This document shows positions 51,577 through 60,161 of a stretch of DNA of 64,000 bases, in pieces. The notes beneath the pieces were generated by a model. It was not told the origin of the DNA and did not search any database. It saw nothing but the letters and a program-made list of their open reading frames with translations. This DNA comes from Clostridium transplantifaecale. Its GTDB lineage: Bacteria > Bacillota > Clostridia > Lachnospirales > Lachnospiraceae. Both the position numbers and the translations under genes were made by a program. Position 1 is the first letter of the stretch. Each line of letters starts with the position of its first letter. The DNA is taken from positions 186,001 to 250,000 of the forward strand of contig NZ_UYZY01000005.1 of assembly GCF_900626075.1 (NCBI RefSeq). The letters are read 5' to 3'.

Positions 51577-51629
51577 TTAGAAAAAGTTTATTATTTTGTT
51601 AGGTAGATGTTATTTTAATTGTTTATGAT
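51577..51629 (+). promoter_or_regulatory. OmpR-type direct-repeat promoter, site F
   Basis: TTA at 51577, 51588, 51599 and 51610, TATGAT at 51624 (14 bp after the last TTA). Upstream of LysR-type copy G and the flavoprotein gene at 51890. Confidence 0.78.
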
Positions 51630-51753
51630 GGCTTATGGAAAGATGAAGTACAGGAAATTGAGAGAGATAACCCTGACAAACAGGAATTCGGCATGAATGC
51701 TTTAGGAAAATGGAAGTATGCTTTTTTATATGCTTGATAAGCATATTCGACTA

Positions 51754-51796
51754 TTTAATATAGGCATTTGATATTAAATGGCTGATGAACTATAAT
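51754..51796 (+). promoter_or_regulatory. LysR-type promoter motif, copy G
   Basis: TTTAATATAGGCATTTG overlapping TTGATA (51768-51773), 17-bp spacer, TATAAT (51791-51796). Transcription from about 51803 gives a leader of about 87 nt before the flavoprotein start. Confidence 0.8.
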
Positions 51797-51889
51797 AAAA
51801 ACAACGAAAGGGTATCACAAAAGACAATACAAAAAATGCTTGTAAAATCAAATGAAGCAGACAAAAGAGCGAGTAAAGGAGAGAGGAAA

Positions 51890-52432
51890 ATGGCCAAGAA
51901 AATTTTAGTGATTTCTACCAGCCCACGTTTGGGAGGAAATTCAGAGACACTGGCGGATGAGTTTATGAGAGGAGCAAAAGAGGCCGGCCATGAAACTGAG
52001 AAGGTCTGTCTTTACGATAAGACCATTGAGTTCTGCAAAGGCTGCCTGGCCTGCCAAAAGACAGAAACATGCATTCTTCATGATGATGCGGCCGTGATTG
52101 TGGAACGCATGCGGCAGGCAGATGTAGTCGTATTCGCAACGCCGGTGTATTTTTATGAAATGTCCGGCCAGATGAAAACACTGTTAGACCGTACAAATCC
52201 ACTTTTCCCCGGAGAATATTCCTTCCGTGATGTATACCTTCTGGCAGCCTCTGCCGATGAAGCGGAAAGCTCCATGGATGGTGCGGTAAAAGGTCTTGAG
52301 GGCTGGATCAGCTGCTTTGAACTTTCACGTCTGGCCGGAGTTGTGCGCGGTACCGGGGCTGATAAAAAGGGAGACATCAAGGGACTGCCGGAGGTTTTGG
52401 CAACGGCCTACGAGATGGGAAAGAACGTTTAA
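51890..52432 (+). CDS. NAD(P)H-dependent FMN reductase, Fe-S flavoprotein (Isf) type
   Basis: A 180-residue flavodoxin-fold reductase; start 51890 follows GGAGAGAGG (the longer frame from 51785 begins inside the promoter and is rejected). STSPRLGGNSE is the FMN loop; CKGCLACQKTETC gives C-x2-C-x2-C-x4-C as in iron-sulfur flavoproteins; FATPVYFYEMSGQMKTLLDR is the second flavin loop. Paralogue of 5793 and 33816. Expressed from a tandem promoter pair and followed 28 bp later by a cyclophilin-like lipoprotein gene, so the two are probably one operon. Confidence 0.9.
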   Translation: MAKKILVISTSPRLGGNSETLADEFMRGAKEAGHETEKVCLYDKTIEFCKGCLACQKTETCILHDDAAVIVERMRQADVVVFATPVYFYEMSGQMKTLLDRTNPLFPGEYSFRDVYLLAASADEAESSMDGAVKGLEGWISCFELSRLAGVVRGTGADKKGDIKGLPEVLATAYEMGKNV

Positions 52433-52460
52433 TTGATTGGATGACCGGGGAGTTGAAAAT

Positions 52461-53024
52461 ATGAAGAATGTTCTATTAAGTACATGTCTGGCGATTTCGC
52501 TGATTCTAACGGCATGTGGGAATAAGAGGGCTGCGGTAATTGAGCCGGAAACAACTGCAAACCGGGAATCCGCCGTTATAGCAGCCACGGAAGCGGAAAG
52601 CAGAGGGGAGACAACAGAGACAATTCCTGAAATCCAGGAAACTGGCCTTGGCATGGAGCCAACAGAAACATTGCTGACAATCAATATATCCGTTGGAGGC
52701 AGAGTTTTTCCGGCAAAGCTGTACGACAATGCAGCCACAAGGGAACTGATGGCCCGAATGCCCCTGGAACTGGATATGAGTGAGCTTCATGGCAATGAAA
52801 AGTATTACTATCTTCCGGAAGTGCTGCCGACAGATTCTGAAAATCCGGGAAGCATCCACACCGGTGACCTGATGCTCTATGGATCGGATTGCCTGGTACT
52901 GTTTTATGAGGATTTCCAATCCTCCTTCAGCTATACACGGCTGGGATATCTGGAGGATCCGGCAGGATTATCAGAAGCGGCAGGAGCCGACAGTGTCACC
53001 GTTACCTTTGAAACAGCAGAATAA
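52461..53024 (+). CDS. Cyclophilin-like-fold lipoprotein
   Basis: Start at 52461 (GGGGAG upstream). 187 residues: lipobox LILTAC, acidic Thr/Glu linker to about residue 70, then a cyclophilin-like domain (FPAKLYDNAATRELM, SELHGNEKYYYLPE, GDLMLYGSDCLVLFYEDF). The domain is almost the same as that of the wall-binding protein at 42616. Pairing with an Isf-type flavoprotein recalls the flavodoxin lipoproteins of the 5-12 kb cluster. Function unknown. Confidence 0.87.
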   Translation: MKNVLLSTCLAISLILTACGNKRAAVIEPETTANRESAVIAATEAESRGETTETIPEIQETGLGMEPTETLLTINISVGGRVFPAKLYDNAATRELMARMPLELDMSELHGNEKYYYLPEVLPTDSENPGSIHTGDLMLYGSDCLVLFYEDFQSSFSYTRLGYLEDPAGLSEAAGADSVTVTFETAE

Positions 53025-53119
53025 AAAATTAAGACGATTGAACTAATAACATGAATGATTGACCGGGATTACATACAGGAGAATCCACGGCCGCCATATA
53101 AGAAAGGAAATATAAAATC

Positions 53120-54004
53120 ATGAGAGAGATTACACAGGAATTTTTAACTGGAGAGAGAGCCTTATTCCAGGGAAATAACTTAAAGATTACCGATACCACG
53201 TTTGCCGACGGGGAGTCCCCATTAAAAGAGAGCAGCAACATTGAACTTTACCGCAGCATGTTTAAATGGAAATATCCGCTGTGGTATAGCCGCAATATCA
53301 AATTAGAGGATTGTGTGCTCTTTGAGATGGGGCGCGCAGGCATCTGGTATACAGAAAATATTTCCATGAAAAACTGTATTGTCGAAGCGCCAAAGAATTT
53401 CCGCCGTACAACGGGAATTGACTTAGAACAGGTCACTATGCCGAACGCAGGTGAAACCCTCTGGAACTGTGACCAGATTAAAATGAAACAGGTTTCGGCA
53501 AAGGGCGATTACTTTGCCATGAACAGCAGCAATATTTATATTGATGGCTTTGAACTGGTAGGCAATTACTCCTTTGACGGTGTAAAGAACATGGAAATCC
53601 ATCACGCGAGACTGCTCTCCAAGGACGCTTTCTGGAACAGCGAGAATGTGACGGTCTATGACTCCTTTATCTCCGGTGAGTATCTGGGCTGGAATGCAAA
53701 GAACCTTACCCTCATTAACTGTACCATTGAGAGCAACCAGGGATTTTGCTACATTGACAATCTGGTCATGAAGAACTGCCGGCTGTTAAATACAACCCTG
53801 GCTTTTGAATATTCCACGGTGGACGCAGAGGTGGTAAATACCATTGACAGCGTATTGAATCCATCCGGCGGCAGAATCCGGGCAGCGAATATCGGGGAAC
53901 TGATTATGGACGCCTCCAAAGTGGATGTCACAAAGACCGTTGTCCAGACGGCAGCATTAAAGGAAGAAGCATTAAAGGAGGCGGCATTAAAGGAGGCGGT
54001 ATAA
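53120..54004 (+). CDS. DUF3737 right-handed beta-helix protein
   Basis: A 294-residue protein of the DUF3737 family: short repeating units of about 20 residues (SSNIELYRSMFKWKYPLWY, NISMKNCIVEAPK, NSSNIYIDGFELVG, CRLLNTTLAFEYS) predict a right-handed beta-helix as in pectate-lyase-like folds. Catalytic residues are not known for this family. The C-terminus ends in a short repetitive helix of LKE(A/E)A units. AAAGGAAAT ribosome site. The stop is 1 bp before the C-S lyase start, so the two genes are coupled. Confidence 0.85.
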   Translation: MREITQEFLTGERALFQGNNLKITDTTFADGESPLKESSNIELYRSMFKWKYPLWYSRNIKLEDCVLFEMGRAGIWYTENISMKNCIVEAPKNFRRTTGIDLEQVTMPNAGETLWNCDQIKMKQVSAKGDYFAMNSSNIYIDGFELVGNYSFDGVKNMEIHHARLLSKDAFWNSENVTVYDSFISGEYLGWNAKNLTLINCTIESNQGFCYIDNLVMKNCRLLNTTLAFEYSTVDAEVVNTIDSVLNPSGGRIRAANIGELIMDASKVDVTKTVVQTAALKEEALKEAALKEAV

Positions 54005-54005
54005 T

Positions 54006-55187
54006 ATGCCATATAATTTTGATACCCTGACGGACCGGCGCGGGACTAATTCCATGAAGTGGGATGTTCCGGAACAGGAACTGCCCATGTGGGTGGCAGA
54101 TATGGATTTTGAGACGGCTCCCGAAATTCGGGAAGCATTAAAAAAACGGGTGGACCATGGGATTTTTGGTTATACCGTTGTGCCGGATGCATGGCGGGAA
54201 GCAGTGGCCGGCTGGTGGGACCGCCGCCATGGATTCCGGATGGAGAAAGACTGGCTTGTATTCTGTACCGGTGTAGTCCCGGCGATTTCCAGTGCGGTCC
54301 GGAAGCTGACGTCAGTTGGGGAGAATGTACTGGTTCAGACACCGGTCTATAACATCTTTTTCAATTCAATCCGGAACAATGGACGCAATGTGATGGAAAA
54401 CAGGCTCTCTTATGACGGAACGAATTACCATATCGACTGGGAGGATTTAGAGAGAAAGCTGTCTGAACCCCAGACAACACTGATGATTCTCTGCAATCCC
54501 CAGAATCCGGCGGGCTGTATCTGGACCAGAGAAGAGCTTGGCCGGATCGGAGAACTCTGTGCGCAGAATCATGTGCGTGTACTATCGGATGAAATCCACT
54601 GTGATCTGACGGAACCGGGATACGAATATATCCCCTTTGCCTCGGTATCGGAGGTAAACGCCCAAAACAGCATTACCTGTATTGCCCCCACGAAGGCATT
54701 TAATCTGGCCGGTCTGCAGACGGCAGCGGTGATTGTCCCAAATGCTGATTTGAGACATAAGATTGACAGGGGCTTAAATACCGACGAAGTGGCGGAGCCC
54801 AACGCATTTGCGATTGATGCGGCGGTTGCGGCATTTACCCGGGGCGATGAGTGGCTGGATGCCCTGCGGGCTTATCTGGCAGAAAACCGTCTGCTGGTGA
54901 GGGATTTCCTGGAGAAAGAAATCCCGAATGTGACGCTTGTTCCCTCCCACGCCACCTACTTACTCTGGCTGGATTGCAGCAGGGTGATTGGAGATGCGGC
55001 AAAGCTTGGCCGTTATCTGCGTTGTGAGACAGGGCTCTACCTGTCGGCCGGTGTCACATATGGGGGCAATGGAAACCAGTTTCTGCGTATGAATACCGCC
55101 TGTCCAAAATCACGGATCACAGATGGGCTGGAACGGCTGAAAGAGGGCGTAAAAGCTTATGAAGCCTTTGTGGCCAAAAGCTGTTAA
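54006..55187 (+). CDS. PLP-dependent C-S lyase / aminotransferase (MalY/PatB type)
   Basis: A 393-residue class I/II aminotransferase-fold enzyme. N-terminal MPYNFDTLTDRRGTNSMKWD and LPMWVADMDFETAP are signatures of the MalY/PatB branch. The cofactor Lys is in CIAPTKAFNLAGLQ (about residue 235), with Asp in LSDEIHCDL and Arg near FLRMNTACP. Such enzymes split cystathionine or other C-S bonds giving pyruvate, ammonia and a thiol. It is translated directly after DUF3737. In a window with a possible cystine-type ABC importer this may belong to sulfur amino-acid metabolism. Confidence 0.92.
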   Translation: MPYNFDTLTDRRGTNSMKWDVPEQELPMWVADMDFETAPEIREALKKRVDHGIFGYTVVPDAWREAVAGWWDRRHGFRMEKDWLVFCTGVVPAISSAVRKLTSVGENVLVQTPVYNIFFNSIRNNGRNVMENRLSYDGTNYHIDWEDLERKLSEPQTTLMILCNPQNPAGCIWTREELGRIGELCAQNHVRVLSDEIHCDLTEPGYEYIPFASVSEVNAQNSITCIAPTKAFNLAGLQTAAVIVPNADLRHKIDRGLNTDEVAEPNAFAIDAAVAAFTRGDEWLDALRAYLAENRLLVRDFLEKEIPNVTLVPSHATYLLWLDCSRVIGDAAKLGRYLRCETGLYLSAGVTYGGNGNQFLRMNTACPKSRITDGLERLKEGVKAYEAFVAKSC

Positions 55188-55322
55188 ACGATTGAATATT
55201 CTGGGAAACAATCTGGCGGTGCGGCGATTGCTGCACTGCTAAATTGCAATGAGGCGCTGTGACGGACTGTATTTGTCCGTTCATTTCGTTATTGCAGGGG
55301 TTATGAAAGGAAGGAATAGGGG

Positions 55323-56438
55323 ATGTATTACAGGAAATTTCACGATTTAAATATTTCAGCGCTGGGATTGGGGGCTTTGCGTCTGCCCATGGAACCGGGA
55401 AATACAGGCCGTATTGACCGCAAAGAGGCACAGCGCATCCTTGATCTGTCGTTTACATGCGGTATTAATTACATAGATACTGCTTATACCTATCAAAACG
55501 GGGATTCAGAGCGCTTTCTTGGAGAAGCGCTGTCCGGGTATCCGCGGGACAGCTATTATCTTGCCACAAAGTTCTATGCCGCAGCCAATCCAGACATTGA
55601 ACAGGTTTTTGAGGAACAGCTGAAACGCCTCCGAACCGATTATATTGACTTCTATCTTTTCCATGGCATGGATGAAAACTTCATCTCGGCCTATATGGAC
55701 AAAGAGAGAAATTATCTGGGCTATCTCCTGAAGCAGAAGGAGGCCGGGCGGATCCGGTATCTTGGATTTTCCTCCCATGGGGCGCCGGATACGCTGACTC
55801 GCTTTCTCGACTGGTATGACGGTTTTGATATGGCCCTGGTTCAGATGAATTATCTGGATTGGACCATGTTAGAGGCAGCAAAGCAGTATGATATATTGAC
55901 AAACCATGGGATTCCGGTCTGGGTTATGGAACCGTTAAAAGGCGGACGGCTGTCCGGCCTGAACCGTGAGGCGGCAGAAATTTTAAAAGCTGCTGCCCCG
56001 GAGCGTTCCCTTTCGTCCTGGGCATTCCGGTTCCTGATGGGGCTTCAAAATGTGCAGACGGTTCTAAGCGGGATGTCATCTGCAGAACAGCTTCTGGATA
56101 ATGTGAGGACATTTGAAAAACCGGATCCCCTGTCGCCATCAGAACAGGAAGTGCTTAAAAGGGCGGCAGGAGTATTTTTAAAGGATCTGGGCGTCCCCTG
56201 TTCCGGCTGCCGTTACTGCTGCCCGGTATGCCCGGCCGGTCTTGATATTCCGCTTCTGATTAAAGGCTATAATGAGCGCAGAATCAGTGGAGAAACATGG
56301 AGGATTGCCAGCCTTGGCCGTGCTGCCGGGCCGGAACACTGCCTGGGGTGCGGGGCATGCCGGAAACACTGTCCGCAGAAAATTGATATCCCGGGCATTA
56401 TGAAACAATCCGCTTCTTTGTTGGCTGGGAAAAAATAA
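55323..56438 (+). CDS. Aldo/keto reductase with C-terminal 4Fe-4S clusters
   Basis: A 371-residue fusion. An aldo/keto reductase domain (about 1-270; YIDTAYTYQNGDSE with Asp/Tyr, LATKFYA with Lys, FYLFHGMDE with His) is followed by a ferredoxin-like tail with two Cys groups: CSGCRYCCPVCPAG (about residue 295) and CLGCGACRKHCPQ (about 342). This layout is common in anaerobes and lets electrons from ferredoxin-type clusters reach the carbonyl site. Precise substrate unknown. AAGGAAGG lies upstream. It is followed 36 bp later by a YraQ-type permease gene. Confidence 0.92.
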   Translation: MYYRKFHDLNISALGLGALRLPMEPGNTGRIDRKEAQRILDLSFTCGINYIDTAYTYQNGDSERFLGEALSGYPRDSYYLATKFYAAANPDIEQVFEEQLKRLRTDYIDFYLFHGMDENFISAYMDKERNYLGYLLKQKEAGRIRYLGFSSHGAPDTLTRFLDWYDGFDMALVQMNYLDWTMLEAAKQYDILTNHGIPVWVMEPLKGGRLSGLNREAAEILKAAAPERSLSSWAFRFLMGLQNVQTVLSGMSSAEQLLDNVRTFEKPDPLSPSEQEVLKRAAGVFLKDLGVPCSGCRYCCPVCPAGLDIPLLIKGYNERRISGETWRIASLGRAAGPEHCLGCGACRKHCPQKIDIPGIMKQSASLLAGKK

Positions 56439-56474
56439 ACCACACAATACGGTTATGAAAATGGAGGAAATGGT

Positions 56475-57377
56475 ATGGCTGAATCCATCAGGCGCGAGTT
56501 CATCTATCTCTGGTATTACTTTGATCTTCAATTCCGCCAGATCTTTGCTTTTTGGGCGCTGGGTATCTTGATTGGCTCAGTGGTATCTGTTTTTCTGAAA
56601 AAACAGATACACAGCCGTATGGCGGGCCTCCAGAATAAAAAAATAGGATTATGGGGCATTCTCCCGGCATCGGCCCTGGGGATTCTTTCTCCCCTCTGCA
56701 TGTATGGAACAATACCTATTGTCGCTTCCTTTTCGAAAAGCGGTATGCGTGAGGACTGGATTGCTGCTTTTATGATGAGTTCCATTCTTTTAAATCCACA
56801 ATTATTTTTCTACTCCTTTGCCCTCGGTACCGAAATAGCGGTGCTTCGCCTGGTTGTCTCATTTATGGGAGGCTGTATTGCCGGTATACTTGTATATCTG
56901 TTTTTTAAAAAACAAAATTTTTATAAGTTTACCGAATTTAATCTGCCGGAGAACAGGGACCGTGATTCCAACATGGTTTTGCGTCTGATTAAAAATATCT
57001 GGCGCAATGTGAAAGTAACATTTCCTTATTTTTTGCTGGGCGTCTTGCTCACCGCTCTCTATCAGAGGTATATCCCCTCACAGTGGATTGCCGGTCTGTT
57101 TGGCTCCAACCGCGGTCTGGGGGCTTTGATGGCGGCGGCTCTGGGTGTTCCGCTCTATACCTGCGGAGGCGGGACAATCCCGTTAATCTCGGCCTGGCTG
57201 GGAGAGGGAATGAGCAAAGGAAGCGCAATGGCATTCATGATAGCGGGACCGGCGACGAAGCTTACGAATCTGGGAGCTGTTAAAATTGTGTTGGGGATGA
57301 GGAATTTTATTTTGTATATGGTTTTTTCAATCCTGATGTCAACCGCCTTTGGTCTGGCGATTAATCTGTTTTTATAA
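56475..57377 (+). CDS. YraQ/ArsP-type permease (DUF318)
   Basis: A 300-residue membrane protein with about eight helices. The two inverted signature loops of the DUF318/ArsP family are present: LSPLCMYGTIPIVASFSKSGM (about residue 75) and VPLYTCGGGTIPLISAWLGEGM (about 235), each with a Cys. Family members export organoarsenicals or unknown small molecules. TGGAGGAAATGG precedes the ATG. It sits between an Fe-S aldo/keto reductase and a DUF362 lipoprotein with short gaps, probably one operon. Confidence 0.88.
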   Translation: MAESIRREFIYLWYYFDLQFRQIFAFWALGILIGSVVSVFLKKQIHSRMAGLQNKKIGLWGILPASALGILSPLCMYGTIPIVASFSKSGMREDWIAAFMMSSILLNPQLFFYSFALGTEIAVLRLVVSFMGGCIAGILVYLFFKKQNFYKFTEFNLPENRDRDSNMVLRLIKNIWRNVKVTFPYFLLGVLLTALYQRYIPSQWIAGLFGSNRGLGALMAAALGVPLYTCGGGTIPLISAWLGEGMSKGSAMAFMIAGPATKLTNLGAVKIVLGMRNFILYMVFSILMSTAFGLAINLFL

Positions 57378-57392
57378 ATATGGAGGTGTACG

Positions 57393-58850
57393 ATGAAAGG
57401 AATAATACCGGTTATGATTCTGTTTTCCATACCACTCCTTGTACTTGCAGGGTGCAGGAATCAATCATCAGGCAGTCATTCAGATCCAATACAGGAGAGA
57501 GATGCTGCAACAACCCATGAGCTCACACAGGAAATACAGGAGAGTAATTTCATGGAAGCCAGCGCCATGGTGCTAGAGAATTTGTCCGGAAATCATCCGT
57601 ATGATTCCGTATTTCCTCAGCATGAGCCCTATGGTACCGGTGTGGGTGCGAAACCAGGCCGCGTGGTCTGGACTTATAATCCACAGTCAGTTGACTGGGA
57701 TGGCTCCGGTTACTGGTGGGAACCAGGCCACTTCAATGAGGAAGTGATACAACAGATGGTCAATCAGGGAATCGCAGAACTGGCGGGAGCGCGGGATGTC
57801 CGTACCGGCTGGGATATCCTGTTCAGGGCCCACAATTCTATCAGACAGGCAGATGGCGGCTATGAGAGCGGGCAGAAGATTGCAATAAAGACCAATATGA
57901 ACGGAGCGGGCGCCTATGGTGATGATACAAAGGGAGAGACGCAGGAGAGCTATACGAACCCTGTACTATTGAAATGCCTGCTGAAATCGCTGGTAACAGA
58001 GGCAGGTGTAACGCCCGGTGATATCACTGTTTATGACGCGGGGAGGGTGATACCGGATTATGTGCGGGAACTTTGCAGCGAAGGTTCCCTGGAGGGGATT
58101 CATTTCCGTTACCGGGATCTGCTTGGTGAAAACGATGCCAAGCCGGATTTGAATACTCCGGTGGTCTGGTCCCGGAATGTAGCTGGGGAGGTCAATTATC
58201 TTCCCGTTAGTGTAACAGAAGCCGATTACCTGATCAATCTCGCAAATTTGAAAGGCCATGTTTATGGTATTACCTTGACTGCAAAAAATCATTTTGGTTC
58301 TATCATGAATTCCAGCCGCATGCGGGCGCCGGAGGCAGCAGGCGTTCACCGCTATCTGACACAGAATCGGATGGAGGCCTACACGGTACTGGTTGATTTG
58401 ATGGCAAATTACCAGCTTGGCGGTAAAACCATGTTATATATGCTGGATGGAATCATTTGCGCCCCGGGAGAAAGCGTTCCTATCACCGGTGATAATTCCC
58501 GCTGGCAGCAGACGCCCTTTGAGAATGGCTATACTTCCAGTGTTCTGTTTTCACAGGATGCCGTAGCCCTGGATTCAGTTGGAGCTGATTTCCTGATTAA
58601 CGAACCCACTGTAACCGGAAGAAACGCAGCGCTCCGGGATAATCCAAACGTAGAAAACTATCTTCATGAAGCTGGCTTGATCGCCAATGCGCCCTCCGGG
58701 ACGACTTATTATGATGGAAATGGAAAACCGGTGAGAAATCTAGGTGTTCATGAGCATTGGAATAATTCGATTGATAAGCAGTACAGCAGAAATCTGGGAA
58801 AAGAGGAAGGCATTGAACTGATTCGGATTAGCGGACAGGTAGATAAGTAA
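57393..58850 (+). CDS. Large DUF362 lipoprotein
   Basis: A 485-residue lipoprotein: TGGAGGTG ribosome site 15 bp after the permease stop, lipobox VLAGC, linker, then a DUF362 domain of the longer type (GRVVWTYNPQ, KIAIKTNMNGAGAYGDD, ITVYDAGRVIPDY, NLANLKGHVYGITLTAKNHFGS, DAVALDSVGADFL). Compared with 16919 and 34350 it lacks the CDCD cluster and adds about 100 residues, so it represents a separate subfamily. Function unknown; lies outside the membrane. Confidence 0.87.
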   Translation: MKGIIPVMILFSIPLLVLAGCRNQSSGSHSDPIQERDAATTHELTQEIQESNFMEASAMVLENLSGNHPYDSVFPQHEPYGTGVGAKPGRVVWTYNPQSVDWDGSGYWWEPGHFNEEVIQQMVNQGIAELAGARDVRTGWDILFRAHNSIRQADGGYESGQKIAIKTNMNGAGAYGDDTKGETQESYTNPVLLKCLLKSLVTEAGVTPGDITVYDAGRVIPDYVRELCSEGSLEGIHFRYRDLLGENDAKPDLNTPVVWSRNVAGEVNYLPVSVTEADYLINLANLKGHVYGITLTAKNHFGSIMNSSRMRAPEAAGVHRYLTQNRMEAYTVLVDLMANYQLGGKTMLYMLDGIICAPGESVPITGDNSRWQQTPFENGYTSSVLFSQDAVALDSVGADFLINEPTVTGRNAALRDNPNVENYLHEAGLIANAPSGTTYYDGNGKPVRNLGVHEHWNNSIDKQYSRNLGKEEGIELIRISGQVDK

Positions 58851-58902
58851 GGCATTGTACAGATAAACTTCTATCATTGAACAGGTAAGAAAGGTGGTTA
58901 TT

Positions 58903-59136
58903 ATGACTATATCAGAAGCCAGCAGCCGAATCGGCATCACTTGTGATACATTAAGGTACTATGAAAAAATAGGGCTGGTGGAACCGGTTGCGCGTTTAAA
59001 TGGCGGGCGCCGTTCATACTCAGAGAGTGATTGTGTGTTTCAGTTTCCCTCTGTGGTCGGAACAGGATTATTCTACAGACAAAGGCAGAAATATGAAACT
59101 GAATGCCACTGGTCCGGTCACGGTTGCATTGATTGA
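58903..59136 (+). pseudogene. MerR-family regulator, N-terminal fragment
   Basis: ATG 58903 (AAGGTGG upstream) reads MTISEASSRIGITCDTLRYY and EKIGLVEPVARLNGGRRSYS, a complete MerR helix-turn-helix and wing start. Homology ends after about 47 residues; the rest of the frame is unrelated. No dimerisation helix remains. The break joins it to protease debris that begins at 59093. Confidence 0.8.
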
Positions 59137-59317
59137 TACAGGAGTTGATGCAGGAGTTGATGCAGGACATCCGGAACTGCAGGATGCCGTATGGATAAAT
59201 AATGGTGAGATTCCCGGAGACGGAATTGACAATGACATGAATGGATATGTGGATGATGTAAATGGCCTGGTGGCCACTGGTGAGATTTTGGATGCTTACG
59301 CGGCAATTACGGAATAG
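59093..59317 (+). pseudogene. Subtilisin-type serine protease fragment
   Basis: TVALIDTGVDAG (catalytic Asp motif of S8 proteases), HPELQDAVWIN, and GDGIDNDMNGYVDDVNG are recognisable. A 12-bp unit encoding VDAG is duplicated inside the Asp motif. About 60 residues remain; His and Ser regions are absent. It is fused behind the truncated merR gene. Confidence 0.75.
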
Positions 59318-59396
59318 TAGAAGGAAAGAATATGAGCATAATTTTAATGTATACAAAAATAAGAATAGCAATTAAAACACAGTTGAAATAAAAAGT

Positions 59397-59449
59397 TTAG
59401 GCAATGTTTATTTTTTTGTTATCCGCATGTTATAAGATTCATCTATACT
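59397..59449 (+). promoter_or_regulatory. OmpR-type direct-repeat promoter, site G (small RNA 1)
   Basis: TTA at 59397, 59408, 59419 and 59430, TATACT at 59444, 14 bp after the last TTA. No ORF follows; the product is the candidate small RNA at 59456-59545. Confidence 0.78.
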
Positions 59450-59455
59450 GTGTTC

Positions 59456-59545
59456 ATACCCGGTGAGGGTAGCTTTCTCATAAAGCATTACACTCTAGTA
59501 CAACTAATTGCATTAAAAAACGGTTTCCATAGGAAGCCGTTTTTT
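59456..59545 (+). ncRNA. Candidate small RNA 1, controlled by an OmpR-type promoter
   Basis: Transcription from site G should start near 59456 and end at the terminator whose stem is AACGGTTTCC/GGAAGCCGTT followed by six T (59515-59545), giving about 90 nt. GTAGCTTTCTCATAAA (59469-59484) is identical in sequence and in distance from the -10 to a motif at 63241-63256 in a second unit. The middle, about 30 nt, is AT-rich and differs between the two. No convincing start codon with ribosome site lies inside. The exact 5' end is predicted. Confidence 0.6.
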
Positions 59546-59695
59546 ATGCCTATTTTTAATATCAGAAGCTCTCTTATTTTGACAGAAAAATGTAAGTGCC
59601 ATACTGAAATGTACCATAGGGATTATATTTTATTTTTGCAGAGATCCGGAGCTTATCTTTACGGGTTGAATTCTGGGAAAAAGTGATGCTTTGTA

Positions 59696-60000
59696 ATGAA
59701 ACAGAAAACAAAAATAGCCGTAGTCCTTGGCGCTGCGCTGGTGTTGTCGGCGGCAGAGGCATTTACTTCCATGGCAGCATGGGAGCAAAATGGCGGGAAC
59801 TGGATTTTTACAGATAACAGTGGAAACCGCATAAGGGACAGCTGGAGGCAGTCTGGAAACGATTATTATTATATGGACCACAATGGTATCATGGCGACTA
59901 ACCGTTGGAACGGCAGCGGCTTGGTGAGGTGAATCACAGTGAACCACTGCCGGAGATTGCCTTTGATGAGGTTTATACACTGAGCTCCGCATCACAGTAG
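59696..60000 (+). pseudogene. Cell-wall-binding repeat protein, internal deletion
   Basis: The first 75 residues (signal peptide, AAWEQNGGNWIFTDNSGN, DYYYMDHNGIMATNRW) match the N-terminus of the intact protein at 61626. After a jump and frame change near 59920, the last part (GEVNHSEPLPEIAFDEVYTL) matches that protein's C-terminus. The roughly 390 residues in between are gone. It is a collapsed paralogue; AGTGATGCTTTGTA gives only a weak ribosome site. Confidence 0.8.
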
Positions 60001-60069
60001 AAGCAGTTTTGTTTCTGTTGAGATAAATATAGACATGTCATAACCATATTTCAGTGGATTTCTGATTGT

Positions 60070-60112
60070 AATACTGCAAGCCTGTTTTAATGAAACCGGC
60101 TTGCAGTATTGT
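60070..60112. terminator. Strong hairpin
   Basis: A perfect 13-bp stem, AATACTGCAAGCC with GGCTTGCAGTATT, closes a 15-nt loop and is followed by GTTT. It would end transcripts coming from the collapsed gene upstream. Confidence 0.6.
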
Positions 60113-60161
60113 TTATACAACAGGATATAGTAGTGGAAAGGCGCTTGTGTCCGGCAAGAAT

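Noticed and set aside
53960..54002. Short repetitive LKE(A/E)A tail of the DUF3737 protein
   Set aside because: Considered as a possible phase-variable repeat, but the units are few and lie at a helical C-terminus; no evidence of instability.
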